A DNA stretch of 36,616 bases from Hyphomicrobiales bacterium (GTDB lineage: Bacteria; Pseudomonadota; Alphaproteobacteria; Rhizobiales; Beijerinckiaceae): positions 1-36,616 of the forward strand of contig JANXTB010000371.1 in the NCBI GenBank assembly GCA_025356415.1. The letters are read 5' to 3'. This document shows positions 8,565 to 16,813 of the stretch, in pieces; the first letter of the stretch is position 1, and each line of letters opens with the position of its first letter. Under the pieces are notes generated by a model. It saw nothing but the letters and a program-made list of their open reading frames with translations. It ran no database searches and was not told where the DNA came from. The translations under genes were made by a program, and so were the position numbers.

Positions 8565-8893
8565 GCGTCTTCGTCCCTCGTAGCTTACGGACACGCCAGC
8601 CCGGGCCAGCCCTTTGAGGCCGGTCTTTCGCCAGATTGGCGTGAGAAATGCCAGGTCCTCGAAGGACCGGCGCGCTCGCGTCCCCGCCAGGCGGGGCTTC
8701 TTTTTATTGTACCCCAATTCGACTAAGGTCTACACGGGTCAAAGGCAAGCGTAAACAGCGGCGTGGCGTCGAGGGTGCGAGAACAAGCTGCATCTTGAGG
8801 GTGGAAGCCGTGGTTGACAGCTTGCGTCGTTTGGCTGATTGCAGGCCGGAAAGCCCTCCGCAAGCAGGGCGATACGAAAATGGAGCACGAGGG
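8565..8893. other. Divergent intergenic region between the two EutA-like genes
   Basis: This 329-base gap contains no convincing gene. The half nearer the minus-strand gene is dense in hairpins (8630-8642, 8654-8668, 8682-8696). A possible minus-strand -10 (TACAAT, 8706-8711) would give a leader of about 135 bases. On the plus side a perfect -35 hexamer, TTGACA, lies at 8814-8819, but no good -10 follows at the right distance. Confidence 0.6.
8682..8710 (+). terminator. Plus-strand intrinsic terminator in the divergent gap
   Basis: A 6-pair GC stem (ccccgc / gcgggg, loop cag) is followed by cttcttttt on the plus strand. No plus-strand gene precedes it. It could end a short plus-strand RNA antisense to the eutA-like leader, or it could simply be the first hairpin of the minus-strand leader. 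Confidence 0.5.
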
Positions 8894-10414
8894 ATGAGTG
8901 ACGAGGCCGTCGGGGGACGCGTATTTTTCAGCAACGTGCGGCGCAGCCTCGAAGAGGAAGACGAGATCCGTCTCGTCAGCGTGGGCGTCGATATCGGCTC
9001 ATCCACCTCGCATCTCGTCTTCTCCCGCCTCGTGCTGGAGCGTGTCGACAACCGCTACATCGTCACCGAGCGCGAGGTCTTCCACGAATCCGACGTGCTG
9101 CTGACGCCCTACACCGCCGACCTCTCGGAGATCGACGCGGCGAAGCTCGGCCAGTTCATCGACAAGCAATATGAGCTCGCGGGCATCGACCCGATGTCCA
9201 TCGACACCGGCGCGCTGATCCTCACCGGCGTCGCGGTTCGCCGCAACAACGCCCGCGCCATCGGTGATCTTTTCGCCGCGCAAACCGGCAAGTTCGTATC
9301 CGTCTCGGCGGGCGATGGCCTCGAGACCACGCTGGCCGCGTTCGGCTCCGGCGCGGCCGCGCGCTCGGCGCGCGAGAGATGCCGCGTCATGAACATCGAC
9401 GTCGGCGGCGGCACGTCCAAGATCGCGGTCTGCGAGAACGGCGAAGTCGCCGAGATGACCGCCATCGACGTCGGCGCGCGCACCCTGTCGTTCGATACGG
9501 CTGGCAAGATCGTCCGTATCGAGGAAGCGGCCCGCCGCTTCGCCGCGGAAGTCGGCCTGAAGCTTGAAATGGGAACCGTGCCGGACGCGGCCAAGCTCGA
9601 CGCCATGATCGAGCGCATGGCCGAGCGTCTGATGGAGGCGATCAGCGAGGCGAAGCTCAGCCCCGAAACCGCCGCGCTGCTGCGCGTCGATGCGCTCGCC
9701 AACGCAGTGAAGCCCGATGTCGTGACCTTCTCGGGCGGCGTTTCGGAATATGTCTACAACCGCCAGAAGGCGGGCTTCGGCGATCTTGGCCCGAAGCTGG
9801 CGCAGGCGATCCTCAAGCGCGTCACCGCCTGGGGTCCGCGGCTTGAAAAGCCGGACGAAGGCATTCGCGCGACCGTCGTCGGCGCCTCGCAATATACGAT
9901 CCAGGTCTCGGGCTCGACCATCTTCGTCAACCCGCTCGACGTGCTGCCCGTGCGCAACGTGCCGGTGATCACGCCCGACGTGCCGCTCGAAGACGAAGAG
10001 CTCGACGTGGAAGCCATCGCCGCAGCCGTCCGCGCGGCTCTGCGCCGTCTCGACCTGCACGAGGGCGAGCAGGCTGTGGCCATGTGCTACCGCTGGAACG
10101 GATCGGCCACGTTCCGCCGGCTCGACGACTTCGTCACCGGCGTGCGCAAGGGCCTCTCGGCGCAGCTCGACAGGGGCTTCCCGCTGATCCTCGTCGGTGA
10201 CGGCGACATTGGCGGGCTTGTGGGCATTCATTGCCTCGAAGAGCAGAAGATGACGACGCCGATCGTCTCGATCGACGGCATCAACCTGAAGGAATTCGAC
10301 TTCATCGACATTGGCGCGATGCTGGAAACCTCGGGCGCCGTGCCGGTTGTCATCAAGTCGCTCGTCTTCCCGACCTCGGCCGCCGTTGGCCGCGTGGAGA
10401 GCGCGAAAGTCTGA
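8894..10414 (+). CDS. Second EutA-like ATPase
   Basis: A 506-residue paralogue of the divergent EutA-like protein, without the histidine-rich ends. ATPase motifs are VGVDIGSSTS (30-39), NIDVGGGTSK (167-176) and FSGGVSEYVY (279-288). The last 40 residues (SIDGINLKEFDFIDIG, then PVVIKSLVFP) match the corresponding part of the first protein. The start is ATG 8894, with ggag 8 bases upstream; the 82 residues readable before it have low-complexity, non-conserved character. It is followed after one base by a proline iminopeptidase gene, so the two are translated from one mRNA. Family knowledge suggests a chaperone-like reactivase. Two dissimilar copies facing each other could form a pair or act on different targets (inference). 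Confidence 0.85.
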   Translation: MSDEAVGGRVFFSNVRRSLEEEDEIRLVSVGVDIGSSTSHLVFSRLVLERVDNRYIVTEREVFHESDVLLTPYTADLSEIDAAKLGQFIDKQYELAGIDPMSIDTGALILTGVAVRRNNARAIGDLFAAQTGKFVSVSAGDGLETTLAAFGSGAAARSARERCRVMNIDVGGGTSKIAVCENGEVAEMTAIDVGARTLSFDTAGKIVRIEEAARRFAAEVGLKLEMGTVPDAAKLDAMIERMAERLMEAISEAKLSPETAALLRVDALANAVKPDVVTFSGGVSEYVYNRQKAGFGDLGPKLAQAILKRVTAWGPRLEKPDEGIRATVVGASQYTIQVSGSTIFVNPLDVLPVRNVPVITPDVPLEDEELDVEAIAAAVRAALRRLDLHEGEQAVAMCYRWNGSATFRRLDDFVTGVRKGLSAQLDRGFPLILVGDGDIGGLVGIHCLEEQKMTTPIVSIDGINLKEFDFIDIGAMLETSGAVPVVIKSLVFPTSAAVGRVESAKV

Positions 10415-10415
10415 C

Positions 10416-11366
10416 ATGCCAGCCGGTTTCTATCCGCCGCTAGACCCCTATGCCACTGGCGTGCTGGAAACCGGCGACGGTCATGCGCTCTATTGGGAGA
10501 CGTGCGGCAATCCTGATGGAAAGCCCGCGCTCTTCCTGCATGGTGGACCCGGCGGTGGTTGCTCGACCGACAATCGCCGCCTGTTCGATCCCGATAAATA
10601 CCGCGTCGTCCTGTTCGACCAGCGCGGCGCCGGTCGCTCGCGTCCGCTCGGCTCGCTCGAGAACAACACGACGCAGCATCTTGTGGCCGACATCGAGCGC
10701 TTGCGTGCGCATTTGAGTATCGAGCGCTGGCATGTCGTGCTCGGAGGATCGTGGGGCGCGACGCTGGCGCTGGCTTATGCGCAGGCGCATCCACAATCGT
10801 TAAAAGCCCTTGTGCTGCGCGGTGTTTTCACCGCCCGCCAGCGCGAGATCGACTGGCTGTATGGCGACGGCGCGCGGCACTTGTATCCCGAAGCCCACGC
10901 GGCTTTCATGAACCATCTCGCGCCGGACGAGCGCTCCGATGTGATCGGCGCCTATTACCGCCGGCTCACTTGCGGCGACGAGGCGGTGGAGCTGTCAGCG
11001 GCTGCGGCATGGTGCGGATATGAATCGCAATTGCTGACTTTGCTTCCGCGTGGCATGCCGTTTTCCGGCGGCGCCGCGAGCCAGAACACACGCGCTTTGG
11101 CGCGCATCGAGGCACATTATTTTGCGCATCGCACCTTCATGGAAGAAGGCCAGATCCTCGCCCGCGCGCATCGGCTGCACGATATCCCCGGCGCGATCGT
11201 GCAAGGCCGTTACGACGTGGTGACGCCGCCGGTCACGGCTTACGAGTTGCATAAGGCATGGCCGATGGCGCATCTCGAAATCGTGCCGGATGCCGGCCAT
11301 GCGACAGCAGAGCCAGGAATTCAGCGGGCGCTGGTGCAAGCGACTGATCGTTTCGCGGGGACGTGA
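10416..11366 (+). CDS. pip: Proline iminopeptidase (alpha/beta hydrolase, S33)
   Basis: The 316-residue cytosolic enzyme removes N-terminal proline from peptides. Visible features are the oxyanion region FLHGGPGGG (40-48), FDQRGAGRS (67-75), the nucleophile elbow GGSWG with S112, the acid D267 in GRYDVVTPP, and H295 in DAGHA. This matches the family order and normal length (about 315). The ATG lies one base after the stop of the EutA-like gene. The readable frame upstream overlaps that gene and is not conserved, so it is not used. A link to the EutA-like function is not evident, and the family also contains other aminopeptidases. Confidence 0.92.
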   Translation: MPAGFYPPLDPYATGVLETGDGHALYWETCGNPDGKPALFLHGGPGGGCSTDNRRLFDPDKYRVVLFDQRGAGRSRPLGSLENNTTQHLVADIERLRAHLSIERWHVVLGGSWGATLALAYAQAHPQSLKALVLRGVFTARQREIDWLYGDGARHLYPEAHAAFMNHLAPDERSDVIGAYYRRLTCGDEAVELSAAAAWCGYESQLLTLLPRGMPFSGGAASQNTRALARIEAHYFAHRTFMEEGQILARAHRLHDIPGAIVQGRYDVVTPPVTAYELHKAWPMAHLEIVPDAGHATAEPGIQRALVQATDRFAGT

Positions 11367-11376
11367 AAATGTACTT

Positions 11377-11460
11377 CGTCATTGCGAGCGAAGCGAAGCA
11401 ATCCATCTAACGGCGGCCGCTAGATGGATTGCTTCGTCGCTGCGCTCCTCGTAATGACGA
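11377..11460. repeat. Inverted pair of REP-like repeats between convergent genes
   Basis: Copy 11377-11408 (shortened) and copy 11422-11460 face each other and form a long imperfect hairpin. They sit between the iminopeptidase stop (11366) and the ABC permease stop (11466), and could act as a bidirectional transcription end. Confidence 0.8.
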
Positions 11461-11465
11461 GGGAA

Positions 11466-12287
11466 CTACCGCCCGTGCTTCCACGGCACGATGTAGCGTT
11501 CCAGCTCCGTGATCGCCTGCGAAAACGCGATGCCCAGGATGGCGATCACCAGCAGGCCGACGTACATCGTCTCGACGGACAGAATTTCCCAAGCGTTCCA
11601 CATCATGAAGCCAAGGCCGCTTTTCGCGCCGACGATTTCCGCGAGCGAAATCAGCACGAGACCCAAGCCGATGCCGAGCCGCACGCCGGTGAGGATCAGC
11701 GGCATGGCGCCGGGCAGCGCGACCGTCCTGAACACCTGCCAGCGGCTCGCGCCGAAGTTTCGGCTGACGTCGAAATGGATCTTGTTGATCTCCAGCACGC
11801 CGGCCATCGAGTTGATGACGATCGGATAGAAAATGCCGATGCCGACCATGAAGATTTTCGAGGACTCACCGAGCCCGAAAATCAACAAGACCAGCGGCAG
11901 GATAGCGCTTTTGGGAACCGGATAGGTCGCCGAGATCACCGGTTCGACGAGCATGCGCAGCGTGCGCGACAGGCCCATGCTGACGCCGAGGATCAGCGCC
12001 GGAATGCCGCCAAACAGGAAGCCCCAGAACAGCCGCTGCATCGACGCGGCGAAATGAATCCAGAGCTGACCGCTCTTGGCGAGGATCATCAGCTGGTCGA
12101 AAATCTTCGACGGCGCCGGGAAGAAACGCACGTCGATCCAGCCGAGCCGCGCGCAGATTTCCCAGATCAGCAGCAGGATGACCGGCGAGGCGAAATTGAG
12201 CATGCGCTCGATCGCGTCCTGGCTGAACCGGAAGCTCGAGACGGGACGGCGTGACTTGCCGGCGGATGTAGAGATCTGCTGGCTCAT
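11466..12287 (-). CDS. ABC transporter permease, nitrate/sulfonate/taurine type
   Basis: A 273-residue inner-membrane protein with about six helices and the BPD-permease loop FDVSRNFGASRWQVF (172-186). It fits the SsuC/TauC/NrtB family, which imports sulfonates, taurine, nitrate, thiamine precursors and similar compounds. The ATG overlaps the stop of the ATPase gene by four bases (ATGA), which shows translational coupling. No substrate-binding protein follows; a repeat pair and a convergent gene come next. The substrate is therefore open. Confidence 0.92.
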   Translation of the reverse strand: MSQQISTSAGKSRRPVSSFRFSQDAIERMLNFASPVILLLIWEICARLGWIDVRFFPAPSKIFDQLMILAKSGQLWIHFAASMQRLFWGFLFGGIPALILGVSMGLSRTLRMLVEPVISATYPVPKSAILPLVLLIFGLGESSKIFMVGIGIFYPIVINSMAGVLEINKIHFDVSRNFGASRWQVFRTVALPGAMPLILTGVRLGIGLGLVLISLAEIVGAKSGLGFMMWNAWEILSVETMYVGLLVIAILGIAFSQAITELERYIVPWKHGR

Positions 12288-13162
12288 TTTGCTTGTCCTT
12301 CGTCTTGCGCGCGCGCCCGCTGCACTTCGTCGCGCAAATGACCCCAGATCGAATAGACAAGCTCGCCATATTCAGGCCGCGCGCGAAGCTCGAGCACCTT
12401 GCGCGGACGCTCGAACGGCACGTCGACGATAAGCTTGGAGCGGCCCGGATGCGCGGTCATGATCATGATGCGATCGCCCAGCGTCACCGCCTCATCCACT
12501 GAATGGGTGATGAACATCACGGTCTTGCGTGTCTCTTCCCAGATGCGCAGCAGCTCCTCTTGCAGAAGAATCTTGTTCTGCTCGTCAAGGGCCGAGAACG
12601 GCTCGTCCATCAGCAGGATGTCGGGATCGTTGGCGAAGGCGCGCGCGATGGACACGCGCTGGCGCATGCCGCCCGACAATTGATGCGGATAGGAATTGTG
12701 AAACCGCGACAGGCCCGTGCGCTGCAGATAGTGCCCGACCGTGTCCTTGATCTCGCCGGCAGGCCGGTTGCGCATCCGCAGGCCATAGGCGGCGTTCTCG
12801 AACACCGTCATCCACGGGAATAGGGAGTCGCCCTGAAAAACCATCGAATTCGACGGACAATCCTTGGGCGGCGCGGCGATCTCGAGTGTGCCGTCCGTCT
12901 GCTTTTCGAGGCCGGCGAGAATGCGCAGCAGCGTTGTCTTTCCGCAACCCGACGGGCCGACGATCATGAAGAAGCAGCCGGTCGGGATGTCGAGGTTCAT
13001 CGGCTCAAGCGCCGTGAAGGCGCCGGACTTGGTGTAGAAAGTCTTGGAAAGACCGCGCAGCCGGATCTTGGTGTCCGCCGCGGCGAGAGTCATCGTGTCA
13101 GACATCGAAAGGCCCGCCTCCTCGTTCAGAGCCAAAGGGGCGGCTGCGGGCGCTTGCGCCAT
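12284..13162 (-). CDS. ABC transporter ATP-binding protein, nitrate/sulfonate/taurine type
   Basis: A 292-residue ATPase partner of the downstream permease. Walker A GPSGCGKTT is at 69-77, signature LSGGM at 162-166, Walker B DILLMDEP at 181-188 and the H-loop histidine at 220. The FQGDSLFPWMTV segment (109-120) is characteristic of the SsuB/TauB/NrtD group. The start is ATG 13162, preceded by gggaggg at 8 bases; codons further upstream lie in the gap after hslO. It is about 115 bases downstream of hslO, so it may have its own promoter. That gap also contains a 7-pair hairpin at 13197-13215. Confidence 0.92.
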   Translation of the reverse strand: MAQAPAAAPLALNEEAGLSMSDTMTLAAADTKIRLRGLSKTFYTKSGAFTALEPMNLDIPTGCFFMIVGPSGCGKTTLLRILAGLEKQTDGTLEIAAPPKDCPSNSMVFQGDSLFPWMTVFENAAYGLRMRNRPAGEIKDTVGHYLQRTGLSRFHNSYPHQLSGGMRQRVSIARAFANDPDILLMDEPFSALDEQNKILLQEELLRIWEETRKTVMFITHSVDEAVTLGDRIMIMTAHPGRSKLIVDVPFERPRKVLELRARPEYGELVYSIWGHLRDEVQRARAQDEGQAK

Positions 13163-13277
13163 CGCATCAACCCTCCCCGATGCTGAAAATTTTGCGCCGG
13201 GCGTGAGCCGCCCGGTCCTGTTTCTTGGATACTGAGATCGGGGCTGTTTAGCAACCACGGCCGTCATGGCGAGCGGG

Positions 13278-14258
13278 TCACACCGGGTCGAAGTCAGCCG
13301 GATCATACTCGCGGTGGGTCGAGCAGAATTCGCAGGTGATGCCGATGCGGCCGTTGTCGCCGACCATGTCGCGGCGCTCCACGGGCGTGAAGCGGCGCAG
13401 CATTTCCTCGATGCGGGCGTCCGAGCAGCGGCAGGCGTCGATCACGGCCTGGCCTTCAAACACTTTGACGCCGCGCTCGTGGAACAAGCGATAGAGCAGC
13501 CGCTCACTCGACAGCGTCGGATCGACGAGTTCGTGATCCTCGACGGTCGCGGCCAGACTCTTGGCCTCGGTCCAGACATCGTCCTCGGAATGGTCGGGCA
13601 GCAGCGTGCCTTCGGGCGCGTCTCCGGGGTGGAGATCGGCCTGGCGCTGGCGATCGGTGGAATGGGGCAGGAACTGCACCATGAGCCCGCCGGCGCGCCA
13701 CTGGCGGCCCTCCCCGGTCACGCTTTCGGCTACTGCCAGGCGCACCAGCGTCGGGATCTGCTCGGACTGCCGGAAATATTGATGCGCCGCCTCTTCGAGC
13801 CCCTGCCCCTCAAGCGGCACGACGCCCTGGTAGCGCGACATGTCGGCGCCTTGGTCGATGGTCAGCGCGAGATGGCCCGAGCCGAGCAATTGGGCGGGCG
13901 CGGCCGCGCCCATCGCGATGGCTTGCGCCAAGTTCTCGGCGTCGAAACGCGCGAAGGCGCGCACGCGGTCTGGCGCATCGAAATCGACGACAATCATATC
14001 GACGACGCCATCGGTGCGCGTCTGCACCTGGAAGCGGCCTTCGAATTTGAGCGCCGAGCCCAGCAGCACGGTCAGCGCCGTCGCCTCGCCCACAAGTCGG
14101 GCCACGGGTGCGGGGTAGGCATGCTTGGCGAGGATGCGGTCGATCGCGGGACCAAGGCGCACAACGCGGCCACGGCTTTCCAGCGGCTCGACCACGAAAG
14201 GCAAGACCATATCGTCAAGGCCGAGGTCGGACACGGCGCGCGTAATAGATTCATTCAC
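13278..14258 (-). CDS. hslO: Hsp33 redox-regulated chaperone
   Basis: Hsp33 is a cytosolic holdase switched on by oxidation of a zinc-bound cysteine centre. The four cysteines are present as CxC (C276, C278) and CxxC (C309, C312), with the family's usual spacing. The N-terminal domain has [13 protein letters not shown] (72-84) and [13 protein letters not shown]. The start is taken as GTG 14258, which overlaps the argF stop as GTGA with gggag upstream. This gives 326 residues, longer than the 292 of E. coli. Co-transcription with argF and argD is likely from the overlap. A thiol-stress chaperone in an arginine operon is a matter of gene order and need not imply shared function. Confidence 0.93.
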   Translation of the reverse strand: MNESITRAVSDLGLDDMVLPFVVEPLESRGRVVRLGPAIDRILAKHAYPAPVARLVGEATALTVLLGSALKFEGRFQVQTRTDGVVDMIVVDFDAPDRVRAFARFDAENLAQAIAMGAAAPAQLLGSGHLALTIDQGADMSRYQGVVPLEGQGLEEAAHQYFRQSEQIPTLVRLAVAESVTGEGRQWRAGGLMVQFLPHSTDRQRQADLHPGDAPEGTLLPDHSEDDVWTEAKSLAATVEDHELVDPTLSSERLLYRLFHERGVKVFEGQAVIDACRCSDARIEEMLRRFTPVERRDMVGDNGRIGITCEFCSTHREYDPADFDPV

Positions 14259-15205
14259 GGAGTAAGGGCTCCCATGCACCAGGCAAGCACGCCCTTTTGC
14301 GCATGAAGGCGGTTTTCCGCCTCGTCGAAGACGACCGACTGCGGCCCGTCGATGACCGCGTCCGTCACTTCCTCGCCGCGGTGCGCGGGCAGGCAATGCA
14401 TGAATATGGCCTGCGGGCCGGCCACCGCCATCAAGTGATCATTCACCTGATAACGTGCCAGAAGATTGTGGCGCCGGCGTGCCTCGTCCTCGTCGCCCAT
14501 CGAAACCCAGCAGTCCGAAATGACGCAGTCGACGCCCTTCACGGCTTCCAACGGGTCGGTCATGACGTTGAGCTTGGCGCCGTTGCGCTTGGCCCAACCG
14601 ACCAGCGCGGCGCCGGGCGCGAGCTCCGGCGGCGTCGCGACATTGATGGTGAAATCGAAACGCTGCGCGGCCTCGACCCAGCTTGCGAGCACATTGTTGG
14701 CGTCGCCGGTCCACGCGACCGTGCGGCCCTTGATGGGGCCCTTGTGTTCTTCGAACGTCATCACGTCGGCCATCACTTGGCACGGGTGCGAGCGCTTGGT
14801 CAGCGCATTGATCACCGGCACAGTGGCGTAGCGCGCCAGCTCCAGCATGTCGTCGTGATCGAGAATGCGGATCATGATCGCATCGACGAAACGCGACAGG
14901 ACGCGGGCCGTGTCGGCGATCGTCTCGCCGCGGCCGAGCTGCATTTCGGCGCCGGTGAGCATGATCGTCTCGCCGCCGAGTTCGCGCATGCCGACATCGA
15001 AAGACACGCGCGTGCGCGTCGACGGCTTGTCGAAGATCATCGCCAGGACCTTGCCCTCAAGCGGACGGTCCTTCGACTTCGCACCCTTGACGCGCTTTGA
15101 TTTGATGGTCGCTGACGCATCGAGAATGCCGCGCAAGGTCTGCGCATCGACGTCGGCCAAATCCGTGAAGTGGCGGGGCTCGCCTGACATTGTCGCGGTG
15201 CTCAC
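14255..15205 (-). CDS. argF: Ornithine carbamoyltransferase
   Basis: ArgF makes citrulline from ornithine and carbamoyl phosphate in arginine synthesis. Motifs, numbered from GTG 15205: STRTR (62-66) for carbamoyl phosphate, HPCQ (140-143), the SMG loop for ornithine (235-237) and [10 protein letters not shown] (270-279) with the catalytic cysteine. The start GTG overlaps the argD stop by four bases (GTGA) and has ggag 7 bases upstream. An ATG 15 bases further in (15190) has no clear ribosome site but would give a typical 311 residues. It is the second gene of the argD-argF-hslO run. Confidence 0.95.
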   Translation of the reverse strand: MSTATMSGEPRHFTDLADVDAQTLRGILDASATIKSKRVKGAKSKDRPLEGKVLAMIFDKPSTRTRVSFDVGMRELGGETIMLTGAEMQLGRGETIADTARVLSRFVDAIMIRILDHDDMLELARYATVPVINALTKRSHPCQVMADVMTFEEHKGPIKGRTVAWTGDANNVLASWVEAAQRFDFTINVATPPELAPGAALVGWAKRNGAKLNVMTDPLEAVKGVDCVISDCWVSMGDEDEARRRHNLLARYQVNDHLMAVAGPQAIFMHCLPAHRGEEVTDAVIDGPQSVVFDEAENRLHAQKGVLAWCMGALTP

Positions 15206-16398
15206 GCCTTTGCTCCGTCTTGCATGGTGGCTTCCATTCGGGCGCAGGCGGCGTCGAGCCGCTTCACCGCTTCCAAGGCCTCGTCTTCGGTGATGACGAG
15301 CGGCGGCAGCAGACGCACGACATTGTCGCCCGCCGGGATGACCAGCAGGTGCTCCGCGCGCGCGGCGGCGGCGAAGTCGCCGTTGTTGACGCGCAGCTTG
15401 ACGCCGAGCATCAGGCCTTCGCCGCGCACGAGCTCGACGATTTTCGGGTGCTTGTCCTGCAGCTCCGCGAGACGCTGCTTCAGCAGCAGGCCGGTCTGGC
15501 GAACGTGATCGAGGAAGCCCGGCGCCAGCACGACATCGAGCACCGCATTGCCGACCGCCATGGCGAGCGGATTGCCGCCATAGGTCGTGCCATGCGTGCC
15601 GGTCGTCATGCCCTTCGCGGCTTCTTCGGTGGCCATGCATGCGCCGAGCGGAAAGCCGCCGCCGATGCCCTTGGCCACCGCCATGATGTCTGGCGTGACA
15701 CCAGACAATTCGCCGGCGAAGAGTTTTCCGGTACGGCCGACGCCGGTCTGCACTTCGTCGAAGATCAGCAGCAGGCCGTGCTCATCGCACAATTCGCGCA
15801 AGCCCCGCAGGCATTGCGACGGCACGGGGCGGATGCCGCCCTCGCCCTGGATCGGCTCGATCAGGATCGCGCCGGTCTCGGGCCCGATCGCCGCCTTCAG
15901 CGCTTCATGATCGCCGAACGGGACCTGGTCGAAACCTTCGACCTTGGGGCCGAAGCCATCGATGTATTTCTGGTTGCCGCCCGCGGCGATCGTCGCCAGC
16001 GTGCGTCCGTGGAAAGCGCCCTCGAAGGTGATGATCCGGTACTTCTCCGGATGGCCGTTCGCCGACTGATACTTGCGCGCCATCTTGATCGCGCATTCCA
16101 TCGCCTCGGCGCCGGAATTGGTGAAGAACACCGTGTCGGCAAAACTTGCGTCGATCAGGCGTTGCGCCAGCCGCTCGCCTTCCGGAATGCGGAAGAGATT
16201 GGATGTGTGCCAGATCTTCTTGCCCTGTTCGGTCAGCGCCTCGATGAGATGAGGATGCGCATAACCGAGCGAGGCAACCGCGATGCCGCCGCCGAAATCG
16301 AGATATCGCTGGCCATCGGCAGCCGTCAGCCAAGCGCCTTCGCCCTTTTCAAAGGCGATGTCGATGCGGGCATAGGTCGGCAGAAGCGGCGAAATCAA
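15202..16398 (-). CDS. argD: Acetylornithine aminotransferase
   Basis: ArgD is a PLP enzyme that converts N-acetylglutamate semialdehyde to acetylornithine, and in some bacteria also acts in lysine synthesis. The PLP lysine is K243 in [11 protein letters not shown]. Other class III motifs are [15 protein letters not shown] (94-108), FEGAFHGRT (125-133) and [14 protein letters not shown] (211-224). The start is most likely TTG 16398, since ggag lies 8 bases upstream and the product begins [10 protein letters not shown], as in relatives. The ATG at 16518 would add 40 residues that overlap the promoter and leader hairpin. The resulting 398 residues is normal for the family. Confidence 0.94.
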   Translation of the reverse strand: MISPLLPTYARIDIAFEKGEGAWLTAADGQRYLDFGGGIAVASLGYAHPHLIEALTEQGKKIWHTSNLFRIPEGERLAQRLIDASFADTVFFTNSGAEAMECAIKMARKYQSANGHPEKYRIITFEGAFHGRTLATIAAGGNQKYIDGFGPKVEGFDQVPFGDHEALKAAIGPETGAILIEPIQGEGGIRPVPSQCLRGLRELCDEHGLLLIFDEVQTGVGRTGKLFAGELSGVTPDIMAVAKGIGGGFPLGACMATEEAAKGMTTGTHGTTYGGNPLAMAVGNAVLDVVLAPGFLDHVRQTGLLLKQRLAELQDKHPKIVELVRGEGLMLGVKLRVNNGDFAAAARAEHLLVIPAGDNVVRLLPPLVITEDEALEAVKRLDAACARMEATMQDGAKA

Positions 16399-16440
16399 AG
16401 CGTCTACTCCGGTGCGGCGGCGGATCGCGACAAGATGCCG

Positions 16441-16487
16441 GATCCAGAAAAGAAAGTGCCGCCCCGGGAAGGGCGGCATCTGGATGT
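16441..16487 (-). promoter_or_regulatory. Structured leader hairpin upstream of argD
   Basis: Near the predicted 5' end of the argD mRNA, gccgccc/gggcggc arms (16471-16477 and 16458-16464) form a strong stem. On the minus strand it is followed by actttctttt, which looks like an intrinsic terminator. An outer atccaga/tctggat pair can close the whole segment. It could be an attenuator or a 5' stabiliser. No leader peptide rich in arginine codons was identified. Confidence 0.5.
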
Positions 16488-16489
16488 CA

Positions 16490-16518
16490 AGTGTAGTTTC
16501 TCCGGCGTCCCCGGTCAA
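16490..16518 (-). promoter_or_regulatory. Sigma70-type promoter for argD-argF-hslO
   Basis: On the minus strand, TTGACC (16518-16513) and TACACT (16495-16490) are separated by exactly 17 bases. Each matches the housekeeping consensus well. Transcription would start near 16483, just before the leader hairpin and about 85 bases before the TTG start of argD. Confidence 0.65.
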
Positions 16519-16813
16519 TTGATGTCCAACCTGCAGAAAGGCCCGTCACTATTGTGCGAATGACACGAAATGGGGCCTAAACGTGCGAATCCTCGGCTGA
16601 AAGTGAGTCGAAAATGCAACTCGCTGGGGAAAACAAATCGTTAAGCCCGCTGAGTATTGCGCGTGATTCAACCACTAGTGTAGCGTTCCATCCGTCGAAT
16701 ACGACATCTCGTGCGGCGGACCTTCCGAGAGTGCATTTGCGTTTAACGACGCCGGTTTTGCCGGTGCTGCGTGCACTCCCGGATTCTTTTTGCGGACCTT
16801 GGAGGACGACATC
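16519..16813 (+). promoter_or_regulatory. gcrA upstream region with four GANTC sites
   Basis: This gap holds no gene. Four GANTC sequences, the target of the CcrM methyltransferase, lie at 16587-16591, 16605-16609, 16665-16669 and 16782-16786. Less than one would be expected by chance in 200 bases. In Caulobacter, GcrA acts at methylated GANTC sites, so methylation-dependent control of gcrA is plausible here. No full CtrA box (TTAA-N7-TTAA) was seen. Confidence 0.5.

Noticed and set aside
8565-8710. Cobalamin riboswitch or SRP (4.5S) RNA in the eutA-like leader
   Set aside because: No B12 box and no conserved SRP domain IV sequence; only simple hairpins are seen.
8999-10417. A 472-residue open frame antisense to the second EutA-like gene
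   Set aside because: High GC leaves long antisense frames open. The sequence has no motif, is Arg/His/Asp-rich as expected of such shadows, and the opposite strand encodes a clear ATPase.
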